Below are positions 23,472 through 30,732 of a DNA stretch of 43,310 nt, in pieces. The position numbers and the translations under genes were made by a program. The stretch lies in the NCBI GenBank assembly GCA_036522835.1, contig DATDFB010000293.1:1-43310 (forward strand). The letters are read 5' to 3'. This DNA is from DATDFB01 sp036522835. GTDB lineage: Bacteria > Acidobacteriota > Thermoanaerobaculia > Gp7-AA8. The notes beneath the pieces were generated by a model. The model made no database searches and was not told the origin of the DNA. It saw only the letters and a list, made by a program, of their open reading frames with translations. Every line of letters begins with the position of its first letter. Position 1 is the stretch's first letter.

Positions 23472-24230
23472 ATGGAACATCGAGAGCTTGCGCTGACGAA
23501 TGGAAACGCATTGATCCGTGGCGACTGCCGTGTCCAACTTCCGCGAATCCCCACGGCGACGGTCGATCTCGTGGTGACCGATCCTCCCTACGGATTGAAT
23601 GCCGATACGACAATCACCCGACGAACAGGAAAATTCGGCAAAGCCTGCGATATCACTAGTTCGTTTTCGTGGGATAAACGGCCAGATCTCGTCTGGATCG
23701 CTGAGTGTCTCCGCGTTCTGCGGCCTGGCGGCACCATGATCGCGTTCTATGAGCGCGAACACCTCCACGAGTTCATCGCGGAGGCGAAGCGGCACGGTGG
23801 CGACCTCCGCGACGTGGGCGCGTGGCACAAAACCAATCCAGTGCCGCAGGTCCGCAAGGTGAAGTGGGCAAGCGCGCTTGAGCTGTTCGCCGTCATCACA
23901 AAGCCGGGACGGCGGCACACGTTCAACTGGCAACACGGATATCACCACAATGTCATCGTCGCGCCGATCTGCACCGGACGCGAACGAACCCCGCATCCAA
24001 CACAGAAGCCCCTGGCCGTCATTCTTCCGATGATGCGCTACTGGAGCAATCCGGGTGATCTCGTGCTCGATCCCTTTGCCGGCGCGGGGACAACTGCGGT
24101 GGCAGCGAGGATGCTCGGTCGCCGGTATATCGCGATCGAAGTTGATAAGACGTTCTGCGCGATGGCTGCGGCACGCCTGACGAAGTGCAGCGAATGCGAC
24201 GCACCTGCTCGTGAATTGCGCTCTGCCTGA
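23472..24230 (+). CDS. Orphan beta-class DNA methyltransferase (N6-adenine or N4-cytosine)
   Basis: 252 aa, ATG 23472. The catalytic motif IV DPPYGLN (37-43) precedes the AdoMet-binding motif I DPFAGAGTT (200-208), the order of beta-class amino-methyltransferases. RTPHPTQKP (172-180) is motif X, and VLRPGGTMI is the typical strand-loop after motif IV. The short distance between motifs leaves room for only a small target-recognition region, so the site is probably short. No restriction enzyme gene is adjacent; it is an orphan, as often carried by mobile elements to regulate their own DNA or protect against host restriction. An island box and a possible leaderless start (TACGTT 6 nt before ATG) indicate its own promoter. 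Confidence 0.92.
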   Translation: MEHRELALTNGNALIRGDCRVQLPRIPTATVDLVVTDPPYGLNADTTITRRTGKFGKACDITSSFSWDKRPDLVWIAECLRVLRPGGTMIAFYEREHLHEFIAEAKRHGGDLRDVGAWHKTNPVPQVRKVKWASALELFAVITKPGRRHTFNWQHGYHHNVIVAPICTGRERTPHPTQKPLAVILPMMRYWSNPGDLVLDPFAGAGTTAVAARMLGRRYIAIEVDKTFCAMAAARLTKCSECDAPARELRSA

Positions 24231-24236
24231 TATCCC

Positions 24237-24281
24237 TTTCGATCCATTCGGCCGAACGAGTCACTGCCCGATTTCTACTTT
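24237..24281 (+). promoter_or_regulatory. Island 13-bp box, copy 3, with TACTTT hexamer
   Basis: TTTCGATCCATTC (24237-24249) followed 26 nt later by TACTTT (24276-24281). It precedes the operon starting at 24322. The spacing is 2 nt longer than in copies 2 and 4. Confidence 0.55.
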
Positions 24282-24285
24282 CGTC

Positions 24286-24301
24286 GCACCGGCAACGGTG
24301 C
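24286..24301 (+). other. Leader hairpin with GCAA tetraloop
   Basis: GCACCG-GCAA-CGGTGC forms a 6-bp stem closed by a GNRA tetraloop. It lies just after the presumed -10 of copy 3 and 7 nt before the AAAGGAG of the 24322 gene, so it would be at or near the 5' end of the operon mRNA, where such hairpins can stabilise a transcript. Confidence 0.5.
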
Positions 24302-24321
24302 ACTGATGAAAGGAGAAATCA

Positions 24322-24513
24322 ATGGAGCAGTTGGACAAAGAAGTGAGCAGCGCGGCCATGCGCCTGCGCTGTATCCGGCAGATCGCCGATGCGGACGAAG
24401 AAACGCTCGGTATCGTGAGTTCGGTCCTCGACCGCGTGCTGCCGGCGACGAAGCCCGAGCGGAAGAAACGCGGACCTCGGCGGCGCGATGAGGAGAAAGG
24501 CGGCCCGGCATGA
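24322..24513 (+). CDS. Small hypothetical protein, first gene of an island operon
   Basis: 63 aa. ATG 24322 follows AAAGGAG (24309-24315) by 6 nt. The first 42 residues (EQLDKEVSSAAMRLRCIRQI, then ADADEETLGIVSSVLDRVL) look helical and acidic; the last 20 are basic and disordered-looking (KPERKKRGPRRRDEEKGGPA). Its stop overlaps the next start as ATGA. No family recognised. The good ribosome site, the coupling to the next gene and the upstream island box support it as a real gene. Confidence 0.7.
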   Translation: MEQLDKEVSSAAMRLRCIRQIADADEETLGIVSSVLDRVLPATKPERKKRGPRRRDEEKGGPA

Positions 24514-25313
24514 GGAGCCACGTTTTTCACGTGCTGGCGCTTCTCGTCGTTGCCGGATGCGGCAAGACCGGCGGCACGATCGGCGAGTGGTTCGGGGCAA
24601 CGGACAAGCCGCAGAAAGCAGCGGTCTTTTACGACGAACTCTGCGACCCGAGCTCCGGCTCGACCTGCTCGGCCGAGACGCTCCGTGAAACATCGGAAGG
24701 TGTCTTACGCGACGCGGTAGATCGGCCGGGCAGCATCGTCCGACTCTGGATGCAGGGCCGGACGATCGAGGGGACACGGCTCGTCGCGACGGCAACGGTT
24801 CCGGTCTTTCGTGTCACGGGCCGTCGCGCCCGTGCGGATGCGGAAGGCCGTTGGGTAGCCGAAGAGCGCGATGCGTTCTGCTCGGCGGCGGAACCCGGCC
24901 TTCGGAAGCGCATTCACCGCTCGCCGATCGCTGAATCCTTGGGGCTCATCGCGCTCGCCTCGCCTCCCGCGCGCGGAAAGCGGGAGATCGTGGCGATCAC
25001 AGATGCGCTCGAAGTCTCCGACTACGGCGAATTCGAATGCGGGCGGCTGCCGAGGCCGGACCGCTTTGCGCGGATGCTCGCTCTGCACCGCATTCTTCCC
25101 CAGGGATCGCTCGCGGGCGTCGATGTCCGCTTTTGTCGCGTCGACATCCGCGCAATCGACAGCGGCCGCTGTGCCGTCTCACTCGCCCGGGCGGCCGAGG
25201 TTCGCGCCATCTGGCACGCCGCGCTCGCAGCAGCGGGCGCAACGCAGATCGACATCCGTCCCGGCGCTCTCGAATCTCAATCTATCGCCAGAAAGGAGTC
25301 CAGCAATGTTTAG
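24510..25313 (+). CDS. Predicted lipoprotein of unknown function
   Basis: 267 aa. It opens MRSHVFHVLALLVVAGCGKT: a short signal peptide ending in the lipobox VVAGC, so C17 is the likely lipidated residue. The body contains a Cys-rich early segment (ELCDPSSGSTCSAETL) and the phrase KREIVAITDALEVSDYGEF, reminiscent of the metal-site strand of a von Willebrand A fold, followed by RVDIRAID. The VWA idea is weak. It overlaps the small gene before it (ATGA) and the membrane-protein gene after it by 8 bp. An envelope lipoprotein next to membrane proteins and, further down, a DNA-transfer-type ATPase could belong to a transfer apparatus, but this is only context. Confidence 0.8.
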   Translation: MRSHVFHVLALLVVAGCGKTGGTIGEWFGATDKPQKAAVFYDELCDPSSGSTCSAETLRETSEGVLRDAVDRPGSIVRLWMQGRTIEGTRLVATATVPVFRVTGRRARADAEGRWVAEERDAFCSAAEPGLRKRIHRSPIAESLGLIALASPPARGKREIVAITDALEVSDYGEFECGRLPRPDRFARMLALHRILPQGSLAGVDVRFCRVDIRAIDSGRCAVSLARAAEVRAIWHAALAAAGATQIDIRPGALESQSIARKESSNV

Positions 25314-26160
25314 ACGATTCAATCAGAGTGAGCTCGAAGAACGGGCGCGTGAAGATGCGCGCCTCGGCATCTACGAACCGGACGCATACATCACCGCCAA
25401 TATCGGGCCCGAGCCATCCTTCGATCCGGTCGGAAACCTCCGTCACGCGAACGTCGGCGCGCGGCTGCAGAACCCGATGATCGAAGAGACGGAAGCAGAC
25501 ATGCGGCGCGAGGAGGACGAGATGGCGCGGCATCCATCCGCGCACCTTCTCCTTGCGTTCCTCATGGTCCTCCTCTTCATGGAGTGCGCGGGCTCGATCT
25601 ACTTGATGCGCACGGTGGGCGTGGAGTCGCCGGAACGAGTCATCTTCGGCACGGCGCTCGCGGTCTGCATCTTCTTCATGACCTGGCTCTGCTCGCGCGC
25701 GAGAAACCGCGCGATCTCGCTCGCGGCAATCGCCGCGCTGGGTCTCCTCGTCGCGGCGCTCACGGTGATCCGCGTTGACGAGAACACGGGCGGCGGTTCC
25801 TCCGCGGTCGGGTGGGCCACGGCGCTCGTCATGATGGCCGTGACAATCGGGCCGGCCGTGATGGCGGAGCACGTACTGCGGCTCATGGCCCCGGTGCTTC
25901 CGATCGTTCGCCACCGCTACCGTCTCCGCCGGCGCGCAAGGCATGCGCGTTTCGGCCAGCGCTCGGCGACGTGGTTCGTGAACCGGCTCGCCTCGCGACG
26001 GGACGAGTGGCAGCAGACCGCAGCCCGCATCCGTGCTTCCTACGATATCGCTCACCGCGCCGCGCGCGCGGCGCTCGGCGAGTCGCCGTTTGCAACATCC
26101 ACCACGAACGCAGTAGTGCCGTATCGGGGCACAAGCGACCCATCACGAAAGGAGAGCTGA
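25306..26160 (+). CDS. Predicted four-helix membrane protein
   Basis: 284 aa. ATG 25306 has GAAAGGAG (25291-25298) upstream and overlaps the lipoprotein stop by 8 bp. The N-terminal 78 residues are polar and charged (cytosolic). Four membrane helices follow at about 79-100, 112-130, 136-155 and 167-187, then a very basic region (RHRYRLRRRARHARFG) and a 60-residue tail. The basic segment after the last helix puts it on the cytosolic side. No family recognised. Its layout (membrane core with basic tail, in an operon with a lipoprotein) could suit an envelope component of the element. Confidence 0.8.
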   Translation: MFRRFNQSELEERAREDARLGIYEPDAYITANIGPEPSFDPVGNLRHANVGARLQNPMIEETEADMRREEDEMARHPSAHLLLAFLMVLLFMECAGSIYLMRTVGVESPERVIFGTALAVCIFFMTWLCSRARNRAISLAAIAALGLLVAALTVIRVDENTGGGSSAVGWATALVMMAVTIGPAVMAEHVLRLMAPVLPIVRHRYRLRRRARHARFGQRSATWFVNRLASRRDEWQQTAARIRASYDIAHRAARAALGESPFATSTTNAVVPYRGTSDPSRKES

Positions 26161-26163
26161 ACC

Positions 26164-26445
26164 ATGACCAGATCCGCTGTAGCTGAAGTCATCCCTCCCG
26201 CGCGCGTTGAAGTGCTTACCGCAGGGGCGAATCGCGGGGCGCGCCTCATGCAGCCGACGATCGGCGTCTTTAACCGGGCGTCGAAGCGCTTCACGATTGC
26301 GCCGGTGTACGTCGATCCCGTCCCGAGCGTGCCGCCGCGCTCGCGCGTGAGGGAGCTGTTCGCGGCATCGAGGGGTGTGCCGTGGAGGCCCGCATCGAAG
26401 AAGTGTTACCCGCGCGAAAGGACGACAAGTTCCCGCTCATCGTGA
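26164..26445 (+). CDS. Small hypothetical protein overlapping the next gene
   Basis: 93 aa. Supported by AAAGGAG (26148-26154), 9 nt before ATG 26164, and by tight spacing after the previous stop (3 bp). The first 75 residues (EVIPPARVEVLTAGANRGAR, then QPTIGVFNRASKRFTIAPVY) read like a normal beta-rich protein; the last 21 residues overlap the following gene in another frame and look random. Either the genes really overlap by 64 bp, or a frameshift has joined or split them. No family recognised. Confidence 0.6.
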   Translation: MTRSAVAEVIPPARVEVLTAGANRGARLMQPTIGVFNRASKRFTIAPVYVDPVPSVPPRSRVRELFAASRGVPWRPASKKCYPRERTTSSRSS

Positions 26446-27146
26446 GCGTCGACAACGCCGATGCCGTCGCCTGCGCCTTGGAGGCGGCGGCGACCGGTGG
26501 GCGGCCGGTCCTCATCTACTTCCTGGTGCGCATGCCGAATGACGAGCTCCTCGGCATCCGCGCCGTGCTGCAGGAGAACGATGTCGAGAACCAGCGCATG
26601 GGAGCTCGATTCTTCAGAAAACTGGCGGAGGTGACCGCTCGCTCTGGCGCGGCAGCCGTCGTTGGCGCGGGTGGCAGGCCGGAGCATCTCGCAATGGAGC
26701 CGGCGTATCGTGCGTGGTTCGCGGAGCACATGAACTCGAACATCACGAAGCTCGTCGCGCGCATCCAGCCGGAATCCGATCCGTTCGAGGTAACGACGGA
26801 TGGCCGCAAGACGATGTCCCTGATGCTCAAGGACAGCGGTGGGGGGTGGACGGATCCTTCCGACCTCGCGCGTGCGATTGTCGAGCATCCGACGATGCCG
26901 GTGACGCGCGGCCGCGACTTCGCGGTCGGTGAAATCGGGCCGGATGGCGTGCGCGTGCACGTAATCCGCGTTCGCGCGACAGATGGGAAGCCGGCTATCA
27001 ACGCGTCGGCGATTGTCTCGCCGGATGCCTACGTCGCCGCGGATGCCGAACGGCGCGAAGGGATACGCCGGCAACTCGCTGAGGCCGTCGCCCGGGCTGA
27101 ACGGCAGACGGTGACGCGGACGCGACCGGTCTTCACGACCGATTAG
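26382..27146 (+). CDS. Hypothetical island protein
   Basis: 254 aa from GTG 26382 (GAGGGG at 26370-26375, 6 nt upstream). It begins EARIEEVLPARKDDKFPLIVSVDNADAVACALEAAATGG. The central part has SGAAAVVGAGGRPEHLAMEP and a segment with GRKTMSLMLKDSGGGW. The C-terminal third is charged and helical (ERREGIRRQLAEAVARAERQ). No signal peptide, no membrane segment and no recognised domain. It is the last gene of the operon begun at 24322 and is followed by a terminator. Codon usage matches its neighbours, so it is a genuine gene. Confidence 0.75.
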   Translation: MEARIEEVLPARKDDKFPLIVSVDNADAVACALEAAATGGRPVLIYFLVRMPNDELLGIRAVLQENDVENQRMGARFFRKLAEVTARSGAAAVVGAGGRPEHLAMEPAYRAWFAEHMNSNITKLVARIQPESDPFEVTTDGRKTMSLMLKDSGGGWTDPSDLARAIVEHPTMPVTRGRDFAVGEIGPDGVRVHVIRVRATDGKPAINASAIVSPDAYVAADAERREGIRRQLAEAVARAERQTVTRTRPVFTTD

Positions 27147-27170
27147 CGCCCTCAGTTTTGAAGTACTTCG

Positions 27171-27197
27171 ACGCCGCCTCCGGGCGGCGTTTTCGTT
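27171..27197 (+). terminator. Terminator ending the 24322-27146 operon
   Basis: ACGCCGCC-tccg-GGCGGCGT stem followed by TTTTCGTTTC. The stem core is the same as in the terminator after the integrase, and again the island box (copy 4) begins in or just after the T-run. Confidence 0.85.
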
Positions 27198-27238
27198 TCG
27201 ATCCATTCGCCGGGGCACGAGCTGTCTGTAGATACGTT
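27196..27238 (+). promoter_or_regulatory. Island 13-bp box, copy 4, with TACGTT hexamer
   Basis: TTTCGATCCATTC (27196-27208), 24 nt, then TACGTT (27233-27238), 8 nt before ATG 27247. Box, spacing and the TACGTTCGG string are the same as in copy 2. Confidence 0.6.
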
Positions 27239-27246
27239 CGGAACGT

Positions 27247-27615
27247 ATGCAAGCGTTGAATGCTCTTCTCGAGTCCCTGCTCGTCATCGCCGTCTTCTTG
27301 TATTTCTTCGGATTCATCGTCTCACCGCCGCTCAGGTGGCGACTCTGGCGATGGGCCGTCGTCATCGTCGCCGCGGTGTTCGGCATCGCCCTGGTGGTCG
27401 TCGAAGCGCGGGCACATCCTCTCGCTGCGTTTGCCCTCGCGGCATTCGCCTCGCTGATCGCGTATCTCTTCATTGAAACGCGTCGCGTGCGTGGCGCAAC
27501 GGCACACCGCCGTGCCACGCCCATGTTCCTCAACCTTCGCGTGACCGGAAAAACACCCGTCGCAGATGAAGATACGGAGTTCGGAGCCGAGCGCGAAACC
27601 GAGGAGGAGCAATGA
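27247..27615 (+). CDS. Small three-helix membrane protein
   Basis: 122 aa. Three hydrophobic helices at about 10-26, 36-53 and 58-76, followed by a polar tail with an acidic end (DEDTEFGAERETEEEQ). No Shine-Dalgarno is seen between TACGTT and ATG, which suggests a near-leaderless mRNA. Its stop overlaps the ATPase start as ATGA. In conjugative systems small membrane proteins often partner the coupling ATPase; that is only a positional suggestion here. No family recognised. Confidence 0.75.
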   Translation: MQALNALLESLLVIAVFLYFFGFIVSPPLRWRLWRWAVVIVAAVFGIALVVVEARAHPLAAFALAAFASLIAYLFIETRRVRGATAHRRATPMFLNLRVTGKTPVADEDTEFGAERETEEEQ

Positions 27616-29198
27616 ACCTGCTCGACTTCCTCTTCGCGGCGAACAGGCGTAAGTCGTACCGGCGCGCGCTGGAGAATACCCGGTCGCGTGTCGCGATCGA
27701 CGGGACGGCCGAAGCGCACCGCAGGATCGCGCGAGAGCTGGCGCCATCGCGCGAGGGTTTCAGATTCGGGACGGTCGGTTCTGAAAACGATCCTCTTGAA
27801 CTCGCGGATGACACGGCGCTTTCGAGCGCGCTTGTGATCGGCGCGAGCGGATCGGGCAAAACCCGTTTCATCCTGAACCTCCTTCGGCATGCAATCGAAC
27901 GATCGCTCCATCCGACTGCCGACGCGCTGCACATCGACCTTGAGCTCGTCGATCCGAAGCAGGAAACGTTCGAACTCCTGGCCCAATATCTCGCCGCGGA
28001 GTGGTTGATCGCCGATGACCTGACCCGCGAACGGCTTGCTGCGGCGGTTCGCGTCATCGACTGGTCGAAAGACGCCGTGACGCCATTCGCGCCGTTCGAC
28101 AACAGCGCCGGCGAAGTGTCGAACACTTATCTTGCCTTCCTGCGAACTGACGTTGCCATTCAGGCCGGCGAGCATTCGTACTCCGGTGCGCTGCGGCAGG
28201 CGTTCTTCATGCTCGCCTGCGTTCTCGTCGAACGGCGCTTCCCGCCGAACTACCGCTTCGCAATGCGCTTCCTTGACGACGAGGCGTATCGGCGGCGCAT
28301 CCTCGAGGGCGTCGCTGACTCGGACGTGCGGGCGTTTTTCACAGGTGCGAACCACACGCTGCCCAAGCAGACGCGCGACGCGCTCCTTCGCCGCATCCAA
28401 TCGGATATGTCCTTTCCCGAGGTGCGATTGTCGATCGGCATACCGCCGGCCGATCTGGATCACGTGCTGCTGCGGCGAGCGACGCCAATCGTCCTCGGCA
28501 ACTACGGCTGCTCGATGACGTTGCCGCTCGCGAAGGGCAAGGAGCGCGCAAGCTACCGTCTGATCGACGTTCTTTTATCTGCGCCGCGGCGTGACACGCG
28601 CCGGCGCGGGCTTCTCGTAATCGACGAGGCGCCGATGCTCCTCAGTGAAGAGAACGAGCTGACCGCCGCGCTCATGGAAGGCGCACGCACGCTGCGCTCC
28701 GCGGGCATGGGCATTCTCTTCGCCGCCCAGGATTTCGCGAATGCCTTGCCGCCTCAGATTGTGCGCACGCTCATGCTCAATACGCGCTGGTGGGCCGTTT
28801 TCCAGTCACGCGAAGAGGCGGAATGGATCTACCCACATATCGTGCGTGCCAACGAGAGCGCATCCGAGGCTGAACGCCACCGGGAGTTCGTGCGTGGTGT
28901 CCAAAACCTGCGTCGGCAACACTTCTACCTCTACGTGAAAGGGCACAGCGCCCTGCCGCTGCGCGCTGTGGACGTCCCCGACGTCTCGATGAGCTCCACA
29001 GACGATTTGCGCAGCGTCTTCCGCCGCGAGATCGCGGCACGCTCCACGATCGCAGCGAAAACCGCCGCGGAACTCATCGCTAAGTGGGAAGCGGAGATCG
29101 TGGATGGCGGTGCGGTGCCGCCCGCGGGAGTGGCGAAGAAGCCGCGGGCCGCAGGGGGCGTCGACCAGCTGCTGCGCGATCTGGGGGTGAGAAAATGA
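27612..29198 (+). CDS. VirD4/TraG- or HerA-like P-loop ATPase
   Basis: 528 aa. The Walker A motif GASGSGKT lies at 77-84 (ALVIGASGSGKTRFILNLL). Walker B is RGLLVIDEAPMLL (about 331-343). The AAQDFANALPPQIVRTLMLNTRW segment, with its sensor-type Gln, is typical of FtsK/HerA/VirD4 motors that pump DNA. No N-terminal membrane helices are present, but the preceding three-helix protein (4-bp overlap) could tether it. A zinc-ribbon membrane protein and a winged-helix protein follow in the same coupled operon. Most likely a DNA-translocation or coupling ATPase of the island; without a relaxase nearby the role in transfer is unproven. A second ATPase of this superfamily lies at 41939. Confidence 0.82.
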   Translation: MNLLDFLFAANRRKSYRRALENTRSRVAIDGTAEAHRRIARELAPSREGFRFGTVGSENDPLELADDTALSSALVIGASGSGKTRFILNLLRHAIERSLHPTADALHIDLELVDPKQETFELLAQYLAAEWLIADDLTRERLAAAVRVIDWSKDAVTPFAPFDNSAGEVSNTYLAFLRTDVAIQAGEHSYSGALRQAFFMLACVLVERRFPPNYRFAMRFLDDEAYRRRILEGVADSDVRAFFTGANHTLPKQTRDALLRRIQSDMSFPEVRLSIGIPPADLDHVLLRRATPIVLGNYGCSMTLPLAKGKERASYRLIDVLLSAPRRDTRRRGLLVIDEAPMLLSEENELTAALMEGARTLRSAGMGILFAAQDFANALPPQIVRTLMLNTRWWAVFQSREEAEWIYPHIVRANESASEAERHREFVRGVQNLRRQHFYLYVKGHSALPLRAVDVPDVSMSSTDDLRSVFRREIAARSTIAAKTAAELIAKWEAEIVDGGAVPPAGVAKKPRAAGGVDQLLRDLGVRK

Positions 29199-29503
29199 CG
29201 ACGAGGCCCGGCATCGCAGTCCCGAGGCTGGGATGCCTCGGCGTGCTTTACGTACTCGCTGCGCCGGTCTATGTCGTTCGCTTCCTCGTGCGAACCGTTC
29301 TGACGCTCGCCCGCTTCAGGCAGGTAAGAAGCGGCGCCGTCGAATGTCCTCACTGCGGCGTGGAAAACGTGTTCGACATCCTTGCCACGTGCCGCAGGTG
29401 CGGCGTAACGGAGTTCGGCTCGCGCCTCAGGTGCTCGAACTGCGGGCAGACGAACCGCGGTTTCGCCTGCGACGGCTGCGGGACGCTTATTCGGGTGCTC
29501 TGA
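29195..29503 (+). CDS. Zinc-ribbon protein with N-terminal membrane helix
   Basis: 102 aa, ATG 29195 overlapping the ATPase stop (ATGA). A hydrophobic segment (about 11-36, GCLGVLYVLAAPVYVVRFLV) is followed by four CxxC motifs: C51/C54, C66/C69, C80/C83 and C92/C95, that is two zinc ribbons in tandem (ECPHCGV, TCRRCG, RCSNCGQ, ACDGCG). The ribbons should face the cytosol, where they could contact nucleic acid or the ATPase. The next gene starts within its stop codon (TGATG). No named family recognised. Confidence 0.8.
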   Translation: MTTRPGIAVPRLGCLGVLYVLAAPVYVVRFLVRTVLTLARFRQVRSGAVECPHCGVENVFDILATCRRCGVTEFGSRLRCSNCGQTNRGFACDGCGTLIRVL

Positions 29504-30267
29504 TGCACGATCCACGGCGCTCGCGACCGCCATCAGGCCGCGACATCGCTGCGCTCACCTTCATCGGCGAGGGCTACGAGGTCGCGCAGTACCAGCTCCA
29601 CGCCGCCATCTTTCCAAACGTGTCGGCAGTCGCCGTGTCGCACTTCGTCACTCGTGCGGTGCGGAACGGCTGGATCGCCGTGGAGCGCTGGAACGGAGGC
29701 GGTATCAACCGACTGCGCCTCACCGCCGCCGGCCGCGACGTGGTTCAGCGTGCTGGCGGTGACGCCAGCTCGCTTTTCGTACCGAAACGACCTGTCGCTA
29801 CGAAGGATGTAGCGCACACGCTGTGGATCAACGACATGCGCGTGGCGCTTCAGCGTGCAGTACCGCCGTTTGATGCGGTGTTGCCCGCATGGCAATTGCA
29901 GCGAAGAATGATCCCTGCGCCCGCTGCCGTTCCGGACACGCTTGCTGTCAGGAAAGCTCGTGAGACGATACCTGCGCACGTCTTCGCTGGCGAAATTGAT
30001 CTCGGAGGCGAACGCCTGGTCAGCACGTTCATGCCCAAGCTGCGCGTGCTGCAGAAGCTTGTGCGCGAGTGGAGCGGCGACGCCGATTTCTCGATTCTTG
30101 TTCTGACATCGAGTGCGCGGCGCGCGGAAGCTATCAACGCCTTCGCCGTGTCTGAGGAGATTATCCTGGCTGCCGTACCTTTACCATCGTTGAGCGGTGT
30201 CGATGGCATGTGGCGCGTCGACACAATTGTCCGGACGATATTAACGCGCGGTGTTAACTCGAATTAA
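29503..30267 (+). CDS. Winged-helix protein, replication-relaxation-like
   Basis: 254 aa, ATG 29503 overlapping the previous stop as TGATG. The N-terminal 80 residues form a winged helix-turn-helix (GRDIAALTFIGEGYEVAQYQ, VSHFVTRAVRNGWIAVER, INRLRLTAAGRDVV). The remainder (THTLWINDMRVALQRAVPPF, then a hydrophobic SILVLTSSARRAEAINAF near the end) resembles the Replic_Relax family, whose members often sit beside FtsK/TraG-type ATPases on mobile elements. The family call is from general pattern, not alignment. Last gene of the 27247 operon; it converges on vsr with 36 bp between. Confidence 0.65.
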   Translation: MHDPRRSRPPSGRDIAALTFIGEGYEVAQYQLHAAIFPNVSAVAVSHFVTRAVRNGWIAVERWNGGGINRLRLTAAGRDVVQRAGGDASSLFVPKRPVATKDVAHTLWINDMRVALQRAVPPFDAVLPAWQLQRRMIPAPAAVPDTLAVRKARETIPAHVFAGEIDLGGERLVSTFMPKLRVLQKLVREWSGDADFSILVLTSSARRAEAINAFAVSEEIILAAVPLPSLSGVDGMWRVDTIVRTILTRGVNSN

Positions 30268-30303
30268 CAGTGTCTCCGGCGCAAGCCGTTAGTGCCCAGA
30301 TGT

Positions 30304-30732
30304 TTAGCGCATTCGTTGCGAGGTGGCTTCTCGAAGGAATCTTCGTATTCTCGCACTGACGGCGTCAGGCTTGCGAAGCCAGCATTCCCATATCACAAGG
30401 ACGCGCCAGCCCTCCTGTCTCAGTTGCTGAAGAACCTTCTTGTCACGTGCGACGTTAGCGGCACGTTTCTGCGCCCAGAAGTCACTTCGAGTTGCAGGAG
30501 TGACCTGCCCGAAACGACACGAATGAAGGTGCCAGAAACAACCATGTACGAAAATTATCCTACGGTGTCGCGGCAGAATGATATCGGGCCGACCTGGAAG
30601 GCGGGAGCGGAGGCGAAAGCGAAACCCCATTGCGTGGAGCATGCGACGCACTGCGATTTCGGGCTTGGTATTCCGGGAGCGGATCGCAGCCATGTTGCGG
30701 GTGCGAGTTTCGGGAGAGTGGACGTCAGCCAT
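30304..30732 (-). CDS. vsr: Very short patch repair (Vsr) endonuclease
   Basis: 142 aa from ATG 30732; an upstream ATG at 30777 would add 15 unconserved residues inside the preceding gene. The family start SPETRTRNMAAIRSRNTKPE is exact in style. Catalytic D50 (GRPDIILP), H63 and H68 (FVHGCFWH) match the Vsr active site, and SDFWAQK...WECW follows. Vsr nicks 5' of T in T:G mismatches that arise by deamination of 5-methylcytosine, and is normally encoded with a C5-cytosine methyltransferase, as here at the other end of the operon. It overlaps the PD-(D/E)XK gene by 8 bp and is the last gene of the five-gene run. Confidence 0.95.
   Translation of the reverse strand: MADVHSPETRTRNMAAIRSRNTKPEIAVRRMLHAMGFRFRLRSRLPGRPDIILPRHRRIIFVHGCFWHLHSCRFGQVTPATRSDFWAQKRAANVARDKKVLQQLRQEGWRVLVIWECWLRKPDAVSARIRRFLREATSQRMR

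Noticed and set aside
30253..30268. GTTAACTCGAATTAAC palindrome at the end of the winged-helix gene as a terminator.
   Set aside because: Short, AT-rich and without a T-run; probably just the coding end.
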